DNA of 64,000 nucleotides from Pyrinomonadaceae bacterium (GCA_028284415.1 JANQRU010000004.1:1178001-1242000), one strand, 5' to 3'; shown: positions 15,828 to 25,769, counted from the first letter of the stretch. Notes: generated by a model from the letters alone, not told the origin. Program-made: numbers and translations.

Positions 15828-18107
15828 TTGATAAACTTTGGAAATTTTTCGGATAAAATATTGGATAGCTATAAACCACAGAAAACAAAGGGTTTTTACC
15901 GTTTCGGCGAGTTTGAGATCGAGGTCGAAGAGCGTTGCCTGCGACACGGCGAAAAGATGGTGCCGCTTACGCCGAAGGAATTTGAAGTGCTTTTTTTCCT
16001 AATTGAACGGAGCGAAAAGATTGTTGAAAAACGTGATTTGCTCGATGCTATTTGGTCGGATACGTTTGTCGAAGAAGCAACTTTAGCGAGAAATATATCG
16101 TGGCTTAGAAAGAAACTCCGAAAATTTTCCAACGGTGAAAAATTCATCGAAACTATTCCGAAACGTGGTTATCGTTTTGTCGGCGAAGTAATTCAACATT
16201 CTAAAAATGAGAATTTATTAATCATCGAAGAAGAAACTTTTCACGAAGTTGAAGTCGAAGAAACGCTTTCCTATGAAGATTCTGAACTTAAAAAACACTT
16301 AAATGAAAACATCGCCCTGCCCGAAAAAACATCTGTATCTAAACGCCGAAATTTTTCAAAGTTCCTTCTGATTTCTACTTTCTTCATTGGATTGATCGTT
16401 TTAGGCGGAATCGGTTTCATCCTTTATCACAATTACGAACAAAATGACCGCCCGAAAATTCTTGTCGCTAAAAAAGTTGTTCCTCTCACAGGCGAAAGAG
16501 GACGCGAACAATCAATGTCTTTTTCGCCCGACGGAAATCAAATCGTTTACACTTGGAATGAGGGAAAAGGTGTTTCGGATAATATCTATGTTCGTTTAGT
16601 TAATGGCGGCAAACCCGTTCAATTAACCGATTCTAATGTAAAAGACAGTTACCCGACATTTTCACGAAATGGTCAAAATGTCGCTTTTTTAAGGGATTAT
16701 AAAGATTATGGCGAATTAATCACAATTCCCGCACTCGGCGGAACCGAACGAATTATTCGACGCATTTTTTCAGGAAATTACAGTATTTCTTTTTCACCTG
16801 ACGGAAAATATATTGCGGCAATTGATACCGAGAATTCAGAAATTGGCGGACAATATGCTATCCATCTTTTCGACACAAAAACCTCCGAACGCAGACGTTT
16901 GACTGCTTCGGGAGATTTTTCGGGTGAAACTACACCGCGTTTTTCTCCCGATGGAAAGAGCATCGCCTTTATAAGACTTTACAATAAAAGCAAACAGGAT
17001 ATGTTTATTGTTCCTGCAAGCGGCGGTGAACCCAGACAAATCACATTTGACGGTAAAACTATAACTTCAATCGCCTGGAGTCCGAATAGCGAAATGCTTT
17101 ACTTTGTTTCTCCACGCGATGGAAATAAGCCCAGACTTTGGCGTGTTTTGGCGAGTGGCGGTGAGCCTGAAATAATTTCAATCGAAGCAGGCAGAATCGG
17201 TAACATTGCCCTTTCGCCAAATGGTTCAACACTTGCGTTTTCCGCCATCAAAAACCGCGAATCAATTCATCGTGTAAGAATTGATGAAAGCACATCACAA
17301 GAGATTCTAATATCGAGCAACAGCAATTTAAGTCCTCGGTTTTCGCGAGACGGTTCGAAAATAGTTTTTATATCAAACCGCAAAGGAAACCAAGACATTT
17401 GGACTGCGGATTCTGACGGAGAAAATCTTCTGCGTATTACCGATTCGATGAATGCCGTCGCTTCACCTTCTTTTTCTCCCGATGGTTCAAAAATAGTTTT
17501 CAGCGGACACCGCAAAGGAAAAGGAGGGATCTTTGTTGTTTCATCACAGGGCGGTGAAGTCCGCCATATTTCAACGGAATCTCATGCTGCTTGGAGTAAC
17601 GACGGAGAGTGGATTTATTTTGCATCTAAACGGACAGGACGATATGAGATTTGGAAAATAAAATCAGATGGAAGCGGTGAAGAAATTCAGATAACAAAAG
17701 ACGGCGGTTTTATTCCAAAGCCAACTTTCGATGGAAAAATGCTCTACTACACAAAATCCCGTTTCTCAGGCGGCATTTGGCGAGTTTCAGTTGACGGCGG
17801 TTTCGAAGAAGAAGTCAAAGCATTTACAGAAAATGGCTATAAACATTTTGTAAAAAATAAGCTAAACGAAAGTGGAAGTCATTGGACAATGACCAAAAAA
17901 GGAATTTATTTCCTCACAGTAGATACAGACAAAAACCACAAAATAAAATTCTACGATTTCGCCACCGAAAAAGTGTCTGAGATACTCAGCAAAGACAAAA
18001 TACCTCCGACTGCCCAAACATCTTTTGAAACCAATGGAAAAGATTTTCTATTCACCGTCCGAGAATCCCGTGACAGCAACATAATGCTTGCCAATTTGTC
18101 GCAATAA
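15828..18107 (+). CDS. Winged-helix (OmpR-type) membrane regulator with PD40/TolB propeller
   Basis: A 759-residue CadC-like architecture. Residues ~22-120 form an OmpR/PhoB-type winged-helix DNA-binding domain (LTPKEFEVLFFLIERS, IETIPKRGYRFVG). An acidic linker is followed by one transmembrane helix (~178-202), then PD40/WD40-like TolB beta-propeller repeats (FSPDGNQIVY, FSPDGKYIAA, FSPDGKSIAF, FSPDGSKIVF) to the C-terminus. The propeller is presumably periplasmic and sensory. The start is TTG at 15828 because no ATG occurs before residue 44 and the winged helix needs the upstream residues. This fusion is very typical of Acidobacteriota. It is divergent from the HTH/crystallin genes. Confidence 0.9.
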   Translation: MINFGNFSDKILDSYKPQKTKGFYRFGEFEIEVEERCLRHGEKMVPLTPKEFEVLFFLIERSEKIVEKRDLLDAIWSDTFVEEATLARNISWLRKKLRKFSNGEKFIETIPKRGYRFVGEVIQHSKNENLLIIEEETFHEVEVEETLSYEDSELKKHLNENIALPEKTSVSKRRNFSKFLLISTFFIGLIVLGGIGFILYHNYEQNDRPKILVAKKVVPLTGERGREQSMSFSPDGNQIVYTWNEGKGVSDNIYVRLVNGGKPVQLTDSNVKDSYPTFSRNGQNVAFLRDYKDYGELITIPALGGTERIIRRIFSGNYSISFSPDGKYIAAIDTENSEIGGQYAIHLFDTKTSERRRLTASGDFSGETTPRFSPDGKSIAFIRLYNKSKQDMFIVPASGGEPRQITFDGKTITSIAWSPNSEMLYFVSPRDGNKPRLWRVLASGGEPEIISIEAGRIGNIALSPNGSTLAFSAIKNRESIHRVRIDESTSQEILISSNSNLSPRFSRDGSKIVFISNRKGNQDIWTADSDGENLLRITDSMNAVASPSFSPDGSKIVFSGHRKGKGGIFVVSSQGGEVRHISTESHAAWSNDGEWIYFASKRTGRYEIWKIKSDGSGEEIQITKDGGFIPKPTFDGKMLYYTKSRFSGGIWRVSVDGGFEEEVKAFTENGYKHFVKNKLNESGSHWTMTKKGIYFLTVDTDKNHKIKFYDFATEKVSEILSKDKIPPTAQTSFETNGKDFLFTVRESRDSNIMLANLSQ

Positions 18108-18139
18108 TAGACTTTTAGATTAAATAACCAAGTTAGACT

Positions 18140-19687
18140 CTACAATTTTTTAACTCTGCCTTCGATCTTTGGTTCATAGGTTTCAAATTGTTTCAGATAT
18201 TTGCTCATTGCGTCCAAAATGTATAGCCCGGTGTTTTTGTAGGAAGAATTCTTCTTAAACATCAGAAAACCATCGCCACCATCAGCTAAAAAGTTTGAGG
18301 TTAAAACCTTGTAAGTTTTTTCATCATCTAGCGGAACGCCTTTGATTTTTACCTTTGTTATACGCTTGCCAATTGGTAAGTTTTCGTCATAAGCCATTTC
18401 CACGCCTTTTGAAACTTGCAAAATTCCGTTTGTTAGGCTCGCACCGTGTTCAAACATCGTTCGCAAATCTTTACCTTTCATTTCAAGTTGGACAATCGTG
18501 TTTGGAAATGGAAACATCGAAATGAGGTCGCCGACGGTAACATCGCCTGCATCAATATCCTGACGCAAACCGCCACTGTTTGTTACAGCAAAATCGTATT
18601 CGGGAAAGGCGTTCAAAATCGAATCGGCAACCATATTTCCCATCAAAGATTCTTCGCCGTATGAGCGTGTGAGTGCGACGTTGGTTTTCGTAACTTTTTC
18701 TTCGGTGATTTTTTTGAGTTTGTTTTTCCATTTATTGACAACCTTGACCATTTGCGGGTCATCGGGGACTTCGTCGTCATACAGAAAATCAAGATGATTT
18801 TTGTAACTTACAATTTTATCTTTTTTCTTATCATAAACGAGTTCGATTTTGCCAAGTTCGATCGTATAAGCATCGGTTGAAACGATAATTGTTCCATTTG
18901 AAATAATCGGTTTGGATAAACCACTGTGTGGATGTCCTGTTATCATCAAATCAACACCGGGAACATTTTTAGCCAGTTCGACGTCTTTATCATGATTGCG
19001 TATAACATCTCTTTCGCCTGTTGAAGATTGCGTACCGGGAAGTCCTTGATGAATCAGCAGAATTATCAAGTCAGTTTTCGGCTCTAATTCTTTGAGGTAT
19101 TTTCGTAGGTATTTTTCTTCATCTCTCGCCTCAACACCTTTTATCATCTCGTCAGCGGTCGTGTCATAAAAAGCAAATCTGCCGTGCAAACCGATAATTC
19201 CGAGCCGAATTCCATTCACTTTTTTGATGATATAAGGATTGTTCCAATGAAGTTTGTCGGTGCCTTTCAAGAAAATGTTTCCATTCAAAAGAGGGAATTT
19301 TGCTTTTTTAAATTGTACAAGCGAATTTTGCCAACCATGGTCAAACTCATGATTTCCAACGCATGAAGCATCCAAACCCAAATAATTCATCGCATCAATC
19401 ACCGCTTCGCCCTTCGTCAAAAAACTGTGATACGGTCCCGAAAAAGAATCGCCCGCATCAAAATAAACTGTGTGGTCGTTCGCCTTCTTCTCACGCTTAA
19501 CAAGAGTCGCAATATTTACAAAACCACCAACCTTTCGAGTTTTGCTAACCCAAGGAACAATATGCGGCTCAAAATGTGCGTGCAAATCATTTGTATAAAG
19601 CACGTTCAGCTTTTTCTCTTGAGCAAAAGTGTGCGAAATGAAGACAATCTGGCAAGCCAAAATCAGCAGTAATATGGATTTTTTCAT
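18140..19687 (-). CDS. Secreted 5'-nucleotidase / UshA-type metallophosphoesterase
   Basis: A 515-residue exported enzyme with a signal peptide. The metallophosphoesterase domain shows TNDLHAHF, DAGDSFSG, GNHEFDHG, LIHQGLPG and GHPHSG, the full two-metal site. The C-terminal 5'-nucleotidase domain has MVADSIL, NSGGLRQDI and SMFPFPN. Such enzymes hydrolyse nucleotides or nucleotide sugars in the periplasm to recover phosphate and nucleosides. It is convergent with the upstream-reading regulator gene and 76 bp downstream of the symporter gene on the same strand. Confidence 0.9.
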   Translation of the reverse strand: MKKSILLLILACQIVFISHTFAQEKKLNVLYTNDLHAHFEPHIVPWVSKTRKVGGFVNIATLVKREKKANDHTVYFDAGDSFSGPYHSFLTKGEAVIDAMNYLGLDASCVGNHEFDHGWQNSLVQFKKAKFPLLNGNIFLKGTDKLHWNNPYIIKKVNGIRLGIIGLHGRFAFYDTTADEMIKGVEARDEEKYLRKYLKELEPKTDLIILLIHQGLPGTQSSTGERDVIRNHDKDVELAKNVPGVDLMITGHPHSGLSKPIISNGTIIVSTDAYTIELGKIELVYDKKKDKIVSYKNHLDFLYDDEVPDDPQMVKVVNKWKNKLKKITEEKVTKTNVALTRSYGEESLMGNMVADSILNAFPEYDFAVTNSGGLRQDIDAGDVTVGDLISMFPFPNTIVQLEMKGKDLRTMFEHGASLTNGILQVSKGVEMAYDENLPIGKRITKVKIKGVPLDDEKTYKVLTSNFLADGGDGFLMFKKNSSYKNTGLYILDAMSKYLKQFETYEPKIEGRVKKL

Positions 19688-19763
19688 TTTTGATAAAAGG
19701 ACTATTTGTCTGAAATTTAACTACCTGTAAATATAAACGATTTTAATCTGAACACAAAAAATC

Positions 19764-21464
19764 TTATTTCTTCTCCAATCTAATCGACCAAACACAAAAA
19801 GTTGCATTGATGATAATTACACTCACAAGAAGAATCCAAAAAAGATTTGTAAATCCGCTGACAACACCAATCGGAGAAAATATCAAATAAACGATAACTA
19901 TCGCACTAAAAAGCGTTGCACTTGCAGCCCAAGCGAATCGCCATGGTTCGAGCGAAACTTTGTCGTTTGTTTGATTACTCCAATCTTTATCGACGGGTTT
20001 TAAGTAACCGACAGTAAGCATAATTATCACTTCGATCGTAAAAAGAATCGCGTAGATGTGTATGAAGTTTATGTTCGTTGTGAAAACAAATTGCAGTAAT
20101 GCGTAGGCGATTATGTGAAAGACGACGGCGATTTTTGCACCTAGTGCGGGAACGTGGCGTGTGAAGAAACCAACTAAAACTATGGCGATGACGGGGATGT
20201 TATAAAAACCTGTAAAAATTCGGATTATCTGCCAAAGTCCGTCGGGAGCGAACTGTAAAAGCGGTGCAACGATGAATGAAAAAATTGCGATAATTACGCT
20301 GGCGATTTTTGCGACACGAATTATTTCTTTGTCGGAAACTTCATTGTTTTTGAGCGGTTTATAAACATCAAGACAAAAAAGCGTGGCGGCACTGTTTAGT
20401 AGCGAATTGAATGAACTAAAAACTGCCCCAAGAAGGACTGCGAGGAAAAATCCCGAAAGATAAAACGGCAGAACATCATTGACGAGTTGTGGAAATGCCA
20501 AATCAATTGAGAGCAATTCCGTTCCGCTATCCGAATATAGATGAAAAGCGATAACGCCTGGAATCATCATCATAAACGGGACTAATACTTTAAAGTATCC
20601 CGAAAGCAAAACGCCTTTTTGTCCTTCCGCTAAATTCGCCGCTCCGAGCGTGCGTTGGATAACGTATTGATTCGTCCCCCAATAAAAAAGATTTGCCAAA
20701 ATCATTCCCGTAAAAATTGTTCCGAACGGAACGGGATCAGAACTTGCACCAATGGCGTTGAGTTTGTCCGTGTGATTTGTCGCAATTGTTTCGATTCCCT
20801 TTAAAATACTTCCGTCACCGAGCAGACGAAATCCCAAGATTGGGACAAGCAAACCGATAAAAAGCAAACCGATGCCGTTGATCGTGTCAGAGACGACAAC
20901 CGCCTTTAATCCGCCGAAAACCGCGTAGATCGCACCGACCGTGCCGACAACAAAGACGGTTACAAAAAGTGCTACGGAATAATCTATATTGAGGAGTTTC
21001 GGAACATCAAAAAGTCTTAAAACAGCAACCGAACCCGAATAAAGAACAGACGGAATCGTAATCAACCCGTAACCGACCATAAAAAGCACAACGGTCAAAC
21101 GCCGCACGCCATCGTCATAACGATTTGCAAGAAATTCCGGCAGTGTCGAAAAAGCACCTTTTAGATAACGTGGAAGGAAAACTAGTGCCATAATAATCGT
21201 GGCAAACCCAGCCGTAACTTCCCACGCCATCGCACTCATATTAAACCCGTAAGCCGACCCGTTTAGACCAATTAACTGTTCAGCAGAAAGGTTTGTAAGG
21301 AGCATCGAACCCGCAATAAACACGCCTGTCAATCCACGCCCCGCAAGAAAATACCCATCTTGATTGTCAGTTTGTCCTTTCGTCCGTTGGTAAGAAATCA
21401 AACCAACAATCGCCATAAAAAATATACAACTGCCGAGCGTAAATAAAATATCGTTTGTATTCAT
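19764..21464 (-). CDS. Sodium:solute symporter (SSS/SLC5), probable sugar transporter
   Basis: A 566-residue protein with about 14 hydrophobic helices and SSS family motifs: GYFLAGRGLTG near the N-terminus, LLTNLSAEQLIGLNGSAY in the first core helices, and the WGTNQYVIQRTLGA stretch typical of the sugar-transporting (SglT-like) branch. It lies 22 bp after the GH31 alpha-xylosidase gene on the same strand, so the cargo is probably a xylose-containing sugar or the xylose released by that enzyme. Confidence 0.85.
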   Translation of the reverse strand: MNTNDILFTLGSCIFFMAIVGLISYQRTKGQTDNQDGYFLAGRGLTGVFIAGSMLLTNLSAEQLIGLNGSAYGFNMSAMAWEVTAGFATIIMALVFLPRYLKGAFSTLPEFLANRYDDGVRRLTVVLFMVGYGLITIPSVLYSGSVAVLRLFDVPKLLNIDYSVALFVTVFVVGTVGAIYAVFGGLKAVVVSDTINGIGLLFIGLLVPILGFRLLGDGSILKGIETIATNHTDKLNAIGASSDPVPFGTIFTGMILANLFYWGTNQYVIQRTLGAANLAEGQKGVLLSGYFKVLVPFMMMIPGVIAFHLYSDSGTELLSIDLAFPQLVNDVLPFYLSGFFLAVLLGAVFSSFNSLLNSAATLFCLDVYKPLKNNEVSDKEIIRVAKIASVIIAIFSFIVAPLLQFAPDGLWQIIRIFTGFYNIPVIAIVLVGFFTRHVPALGAKIAVVFHIIAYALLQFVFTTNINFIHIYAILFTIEVIIMLTVGYLKPVDKDWSNQTNDKVSLEPWRFAWAASATLFSAIVIVYLIFSPIGVVSGFTNLFWILLVSVIIINATFCVWSIRLEKK

Positions 21465-21486
21465 CTGTGGTTAATAGAATAATTTC

Positions 21487-23586
21487 TCAGGCTTGATAAA
21501 GATAAATCTCATCAATTTTATCCGTAATATCAACAGGTTTTGCAAGTTCAATACTTCTGCCTTTTCTAATAAAAACCGCTATCTCGCCATCTTCTAGTTT
21601 CTTTCTATAAAACCGCTGTCCTTCAAATTTTGCGTCATATTTTTCCGAAATATCAAATTGCTTCCAAACGCCTTCGGGTAAATAGAATTCAACCCAACCT
21701 TTTTCATCAAAACACGGCACGACGAGCAGTTCATCGCCAAACATAAATTGGTTTTCAAATGCCCAAGTTTCTTGATTGTTTGGAAACGCCAAAACCATCG
21801 GTCTCTGAACAGGCAAGCCTTTTTCGTTTGCTTGAGCGTAACATTTTTCGATGTATGGAATTAATTGATAACGAAGTTTGAGAGCATCCATAACGATTTT
21901 TTCAGCATATTCACCATACGACCAAGGTTCTCGATTGCCAATTCCGTGCAAGCGGTAATGAGCAGAAAAAACAGCGTTTTGAGCCCAACGGATGTAGAGT
22001 TTCTCGTCGCGTGTGTCGCCGTAAAAACCACCAACATCCGTTGCGTAAAACGGCGAACCCGATAATCCCCAAGACAAGCCACCACGTATATTTGCCATCA
22101 TTCCTTCCCAATCAGCTTGCGGGTCGCCACCCCATTGGCTATTGAATCTTTGGCTACCTATCCACGCCGAACGGCTGAACAAAAACGGCTTGGTTCTGCT
22201 ATACATTTCGGCAGCTTCATAAACGCAACGGTTGTATAGATATGCATAAACATTGTGCAATTTGAAATCACTTTCTCCGTTGGAAGTAACCATATTTTCG
22301 TCTTCCAATTGCTCGCCGAAATCCGCCTTAATCATATCAACGCCCATTTCAAATAAATCTTCATGAGCATCTCGCCAAAATTCATAAGCGTCCTTGTTTG
22401 TAAAATCAACGATTCCCGAATCAGGTAAAGGAGTTAGAACTTTTCCAAAAGCCTGTTGATCCCATTCGTATCTAAAAGCACGGTTAGTTCGCTTATCCTT
22501 TATCAGCCAATCTCGCTTTTCAAACATCTTAAACCAATCATTTTTCACCGAAATCAGCGGATATTCCCAAACGCAAATTTTGAAATCTAGGGCTTTCAAT
22601 TCATCAATAACAGCTTGCGGATTCAGATAGCGTTTCTTGCACCATTCAAACGAAAATCTTGTGTCTGTGTCTTGCCAAGCACGCCCGTCAAAAGTTATCA
22701 CATCGCAAGGCATTTTCTTTTCACGAACCTTTTTTGCCGTTTCCAAAATCTCATCCGCATCTTTGTAATAAGCCTTCGACAAAATCACGCCCGCTGACCA
22801 TCTTGGAGGAACGGGCGAACGCCCCGTTAAATCCGTATATTGAGAAATAATTTCCGCCCCCTTGTTTTCTGCATCTTCATCTGCGATGAACAGAAAAACA
22901 TCCAGAGTATCATCCTCAATCAACATACAATAGCTTCTGTTCGACCACTGCGGAAACCCTGCGGCAGAAGTTACAGGCGAAGGCGTATGTGCAAAAATCC
23001 CCCAACCGTTCGGACTCCAAGCAAACGGAACATTTTTGTATGAAATTTCTGAATTCACGCCCAAAGCATCCAGATTATATGAGCGAATTAATTGACCTCT
23101 TTTATTCAAAGAACCCCATTTTTCCCCAAGTCCATAAATCGCTTCATTAGATTTCAAAGCCAATGAAACGAGCCACTTCCCATCAATCAAAGCAAACGGC
23201 GGAACACGATGTTTGCGTGTGAAATGCCCGTCATTTGCAGATTTAATTCGTGAGTTTATTTCTATCGTGAGCGGTTCGAATTCTATTTTTAACGACAAAT
23301 TTTCAGATTTTAGAATTGCAAAGTTTTCTGTAAATTTTAATTTTGATTCTAAATTTTTCGGTTCATTTACGAGCAATCTATAATCATTTTCAAATTGCTT
23401 TTCAGATTGAATGCGGATTCCTTTTTCTAAAATTGAGAAATACAAAACACCGTGATTTGTCGGAACTTTTAATCTGCAATCATCTTCCAAAGTTGGTTTT
23501 TCAATGACTTCAGTTGCAACAATTTTGTTCCAATCAGGCGTTATCGGCAATGGATATTCATTGCCATTTTTCTCTTTTCGATTCAT
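21487..23586 (-). CDS. yicI: GH31 alpha-glycosidase, probable alpha-xylosidase
   Basis: A 699-residue cytosolic glycoside hydrolase family 31 enzyme. The nucleophile Asp lies in DMIKADFGEQL (KADFGE corresponds to the YicI-type KTDFGE) and the acid/base Asp in SQWGGDPQADWEGM. The substrate-loop motif DVITFDGRAWQD and WSAGVILSKAYYKD also match the YicI/XylS branch, which removes alpha-linked xylose from isoprimeverose and xyloglucan oligosaccharides. There is no signal peptide, so the substrate must be imported, consistent with the adjacent symporter. Specificity is inferred from motif style and from the xylose reductase across the gap. Confidence 0.8.
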   Translation of the reverse strand: MNRKEKNGNEYPLPITPDWNKIVATEVIEKPTLEDDCRLKVPTNHGVLYFSILEKGIRIQSEKQFENDYRLLVNEPKNLESKLKFTENFAILKSENLSLKIEFEPLTIEINSRIKSANDGHFTRKHRVPPFALIDGKWLVSLALKSNEAIYGLGEKWGSLNKRGQLIRSYNLDALGVNSEISYKNVPFAWSPNGWGIFAHTPSPVTSAAGFPQWSNRSYCMLIEDDTLDVFLFIADEDAENKGAEIISQYTDLTGRSPVPPRWSAGVILSKAYYKDADEILETAKKVREKKMPCDVITFDGRAWQDTDTRFSFEWCKKRYLNPQAVIDELKALDFKICVWEYPLISVKNDWFKMFEKRDWLIKDKRTNRAFRYEWDQQAFGKVLTPLPDSGIVDFTNKDAYEFWRDAHEDLFEMGVDMIKADFGEQLEDENMVTSNGESDFKLHNVYAYLYNRCVYEAAEMYSRTKPFLFSRSAWIGSQRFNSQWGGDPQADWEGMMANIRGGLSWGLSGSPFYATDVGGFYGDTRDEKLYIRWAQNAVFSAHYRLHGIGNREPWSYGEYAEKIVMDALKLRYQLIPYIEKCYAQANEKGLPVQRPMVLAFPNNQETWAFENQFMFGDELLVVPCFDEKGWVEFYLPEGVWKQFDISEKYDAKFEGQRFYRKKLEDGEIAVFIRKGRSIELAKPVDITDKIDEIYLYQA

Positions 23587-23603
23587 AAGAAATTAATCAG
23601 CAT

Positions 23604-23766
23604 GTGGCAGAAACCCGACTATTAGGAAGGGTGTAAAAGCAACAACCTATCTCATTTGTTCGACACTTTCAGCGTCGGTTTGCTATTTTTATCTTTCGTA
23701 GGGTTTCGCTCATTTCAATCGCTTCACCCTACGCTATAATGTCTGTCACCGTTGGTGACTGAAAGC
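23604..23766. repeat. Composite structured intergenic repeat
   Basis: The divergent gap between the alpha-xylosidase and xylose-reductase genes starts with an AACCCGACTATTAGGAAGGG arm (compare 49832-49942). It continues with stems CGTAGGGT/ACCCTACG (23698-23705 with 23726-23733) and GTCACC/GGTGAC (23745-23759). The CTACGCTA...GTCAYCnnnGRTGACT module recurs inside the element at 32452-32802. Promoters of both flanking genes must lie in or beside it. Confidence 0.65.
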
Positions 23767-23839
23767 AATTCTTACATTCTAACAAGATATAATAATTGCA
23801 AATATAAATCATTTGTTTATAACAACTTGAAAAAAAACA

Positions 23840-24811
23840 ATGCAAAAAACAACAAATAAATTCGGAATGCCCCTTGTCGGTTATGGATTGTGGAAAGTTC
23901 CGAAAGAGGATTGTGCAGATTTAGTTTATACAGCAATTCAAAGAGGCTATCGGCATTTTGATAGTGCTTGCGATTACGGCAATGAACAGCAAGTCGGCGA
24001 GGGAATCAAGCGTGCGATTGATGACGGCTTATGCACAAGGGAAGAACTTTGGATAACGTCGAAACTTTGGAACACATATCATGCCAAAGAACACGTCAAA
24101 CCAGCCTTGCAAAAAACGCTTGATGATTTGCAACTTGATTATCTTGATTTGTATTTAATCCATTTTCCGATTGCCTTAAAATACGTTGATTTTGAAGAAT
24201 GCTATCCGCCCGAATGGATTTATGACACTTCGGCAGAAAATCCAACAATGGAGCGTGCAAAAATTCCACTTCACGAAACTTGGGAAGGTATGGAATCTCT
24301 GCATGATGAAGGTTTGGTAAAAAACCTCGGCGTTTGTAATTACAATTCAGCATTGATGTTTGACCTCGTAAACTACGCACGAGTCAAACCAAGCGTTTTA
24401 CAAATCGAAGTTCATCCATATTTGACTCAAGAAAAGTTAGTTCAAGTCTGCAAAAATTTAGACATCGAAGTTACAGCCTTTTCACCGCTTGGTGCTTTGT
24501 CCTATGTTGAACTTTCAATGGCAAAAGAAAATGATAGCTTGCTCGAACATGAAACGATTGTAAAAATCGCCAAAACACACGAAAAAACACCTGCTCAGAT
24601 TCTTCTACGCTGGGGAATCCAACGCGGAACATCAATTATTCCGAAGACTTCAAATCCCGACCGTATGAGCGAGAATTTGGATATTTTCGATTTTGAATTA
24701 ACCGGAGATGAAATGAACAAAATTTCCGGCTTGAACCAAAACCGACGCTTTAATGATCCGGGTGTTTTTTGCGAAATTGCATTTAACACATTGCATCCGA
24801 TTTATGATTAA
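23840..24811 (+). CDS. Aldo/keto reductase, probable D-xylose reductase (AKR2-like)
   Basis: A 323-residue (alpha/beta)8-barrel NAD(P)H reductase. The tetrad is visible: Asp in HFDSACDYGNE, Tyr in the same motif, Lys in TSKLWN and His in LIHFPIA. The long stretch TREELWITSKLWNTYH and FEECYPPEW strongly resemble yeast xylose reductases (AKR2B), as does PKTSNPDRMSENLDIFDF with the 2'-phosphate-binding Lys/Ser/Asn/Arg set. It would reduce xylose to xylitol. The neighbouring alpha-xylosidase releases xylose, which supports the call. Its last 8 bp overlap the following dioxygenase gene. Confidence 0.8.
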   Translation: MQKTTNKFGMPLVGYGLWKVPKEDCADLVYTAIQRGYRHFDSACDYGNEQQVGEGIKRAIDDGLCTREELWITSKLWNTYHAKEHVKPALQKTLDDLQLDYLDLYLIHFPIALKYVDFEECYPPEWIYDTSAENPTMERAKIPLHETWEGMESLHDEGLVKNLGVCNYNSALMFDLVNYARVKPSVLQIEVHPYLTQEKLVQVCKNLDIEVTAFSPLGALSYVELSMAKENDSLLEHETIVKIAKTHEKTPAQILLRWGIQRGTSIIPKTSNPDRMSENLDIFDFELTGDEMNKISGLNQNRRFNDPGVFCEIAFNTLHPIYD

Positions 24812-25769
24812 TTTTACCGAACTCGAAGACAGACTTTCTTTTGAAAACAGCAATTTTCCAACAGCAATTATTAATGACTGGAATATCGAAGATACGACAT
24901 CTTGGATAAAAGAAAACAAACCCGAAATTGAAAACGCTTTGAACAAAAGCGGTTCGGTTTTGTTTCGTGGTTTTCCTGTTGAAAATGCAGAGAGTTTCGA
25001 TAAATTCGCAAGGGCGTTTGATTATGAAAATTTCACTTACCAAGAATCACTTTCAAACGCCGTTCGCATCAATCTTACCGAGTTGGTTTTTACCGCAAAT
25101 GAAGCCCCGAAAGATGTAGAAATTTTCCTACATCACGAACTTGCACAAACTCCTATTTCGCCAAATAAATTATTCTTCTTCTGCAAATCTGCTGCTGAAA
25201 AAGGCGGAGCGACACCTATTTGTCGTTCGGATAAATTGTTTGAAGCCCTCGAAAAAAATGAACCCGAATTAGCAAAACGCTTTGAAACTCTCGGCGTAAA
25301 ATACAAAACAAAAATGCTTGCCAATGACGATCCCGAATCAGGACAAGGAAGAGGCTGGCAAAGCACTCTGAGCGTTGAAACAAAAGATGAAGCAGATGCA
25401 AAACTTAAAGAATTAGGATACTCGTGGGAATGGCAATCTGATGGAAGCATCAAAGCCACAACGCCAATTTTGCCTGCTGTAAAAACTTTAAACGACGGCT
25501 CAAAATCTTTCTACAACCAACTAATCGCCGCATATTTAGGATGGGAAGGCGTAAAAAAAAATCCTTCAAAAGCAATTACTTTTGGAGATAACAGCGAAAT
25601 TACGACTGAATCACTCGATCAAATAGTCGAACTTTCAAAACAATTCACCTACGATATGAATTGGCAAGATGGCGATGTTGTCCTAGTTGATAACAAAAGA
25701 GTCATGCACGGTCGCCGTTCATTTTTAGGTGAACGAAAGCGTGAAGTTTTGGTTGTAATTGCAAATTAG
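24804..25769 (+). CDS. TauD/TfdA-type Fe(II)/2-oxoglutarate dioxygenase
   Basis: A ~321-residue cytosolic clavaminate-synthase-like dioxygenase. The iron-binding facial triad is represented by HHELAQ (HxE form) and a distal His in NKRVMHGRRSF, followed by the Arg that binds 2-oxoglutarate. The start is ATG at 24804-24806 (MINFTELEDR), overlapping the reductase stop by 8 bp (ATGATTAA), so the two are translationally coupled; a longer upstream reading is translated reductase tail. It is longer than taurine dioxygenase, and its substrate is unknown. Confidence 0.85.
   Translation: MINFTELEDRLSFENSNFPTAIINDWNIEDTTSWIKENKPEIENALNKSGSVLFRGFPVENAESFDKFARAFDYENFTYQESLSNAVRINLTELVFTANEAPKDVEIFLHHELAQTPISPNKLFFFCKSAAEKGGATPICRSDKLFEALEKNEPELAKRFETLGVKYKTKMLANDDPESGQGRGWQSTLSVETKDEADAKLKELGYSWEWQSDGSIKATTPILPAVKTLNDGSKSFYNQLIAAYLGWEGVKKNPSKAITFGDNSEITTESLDQIVELSKQFTYDMNWQDGDVVLVDNKRVMHGRRSFLGERKREVLVVIAN

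Noticed and set aside
24753..24803. 17-residue extension of the dioxygenase
   Set aside because: These codons are the out-of-frame end of the reductase gene; ATG 24804 fits the family start.
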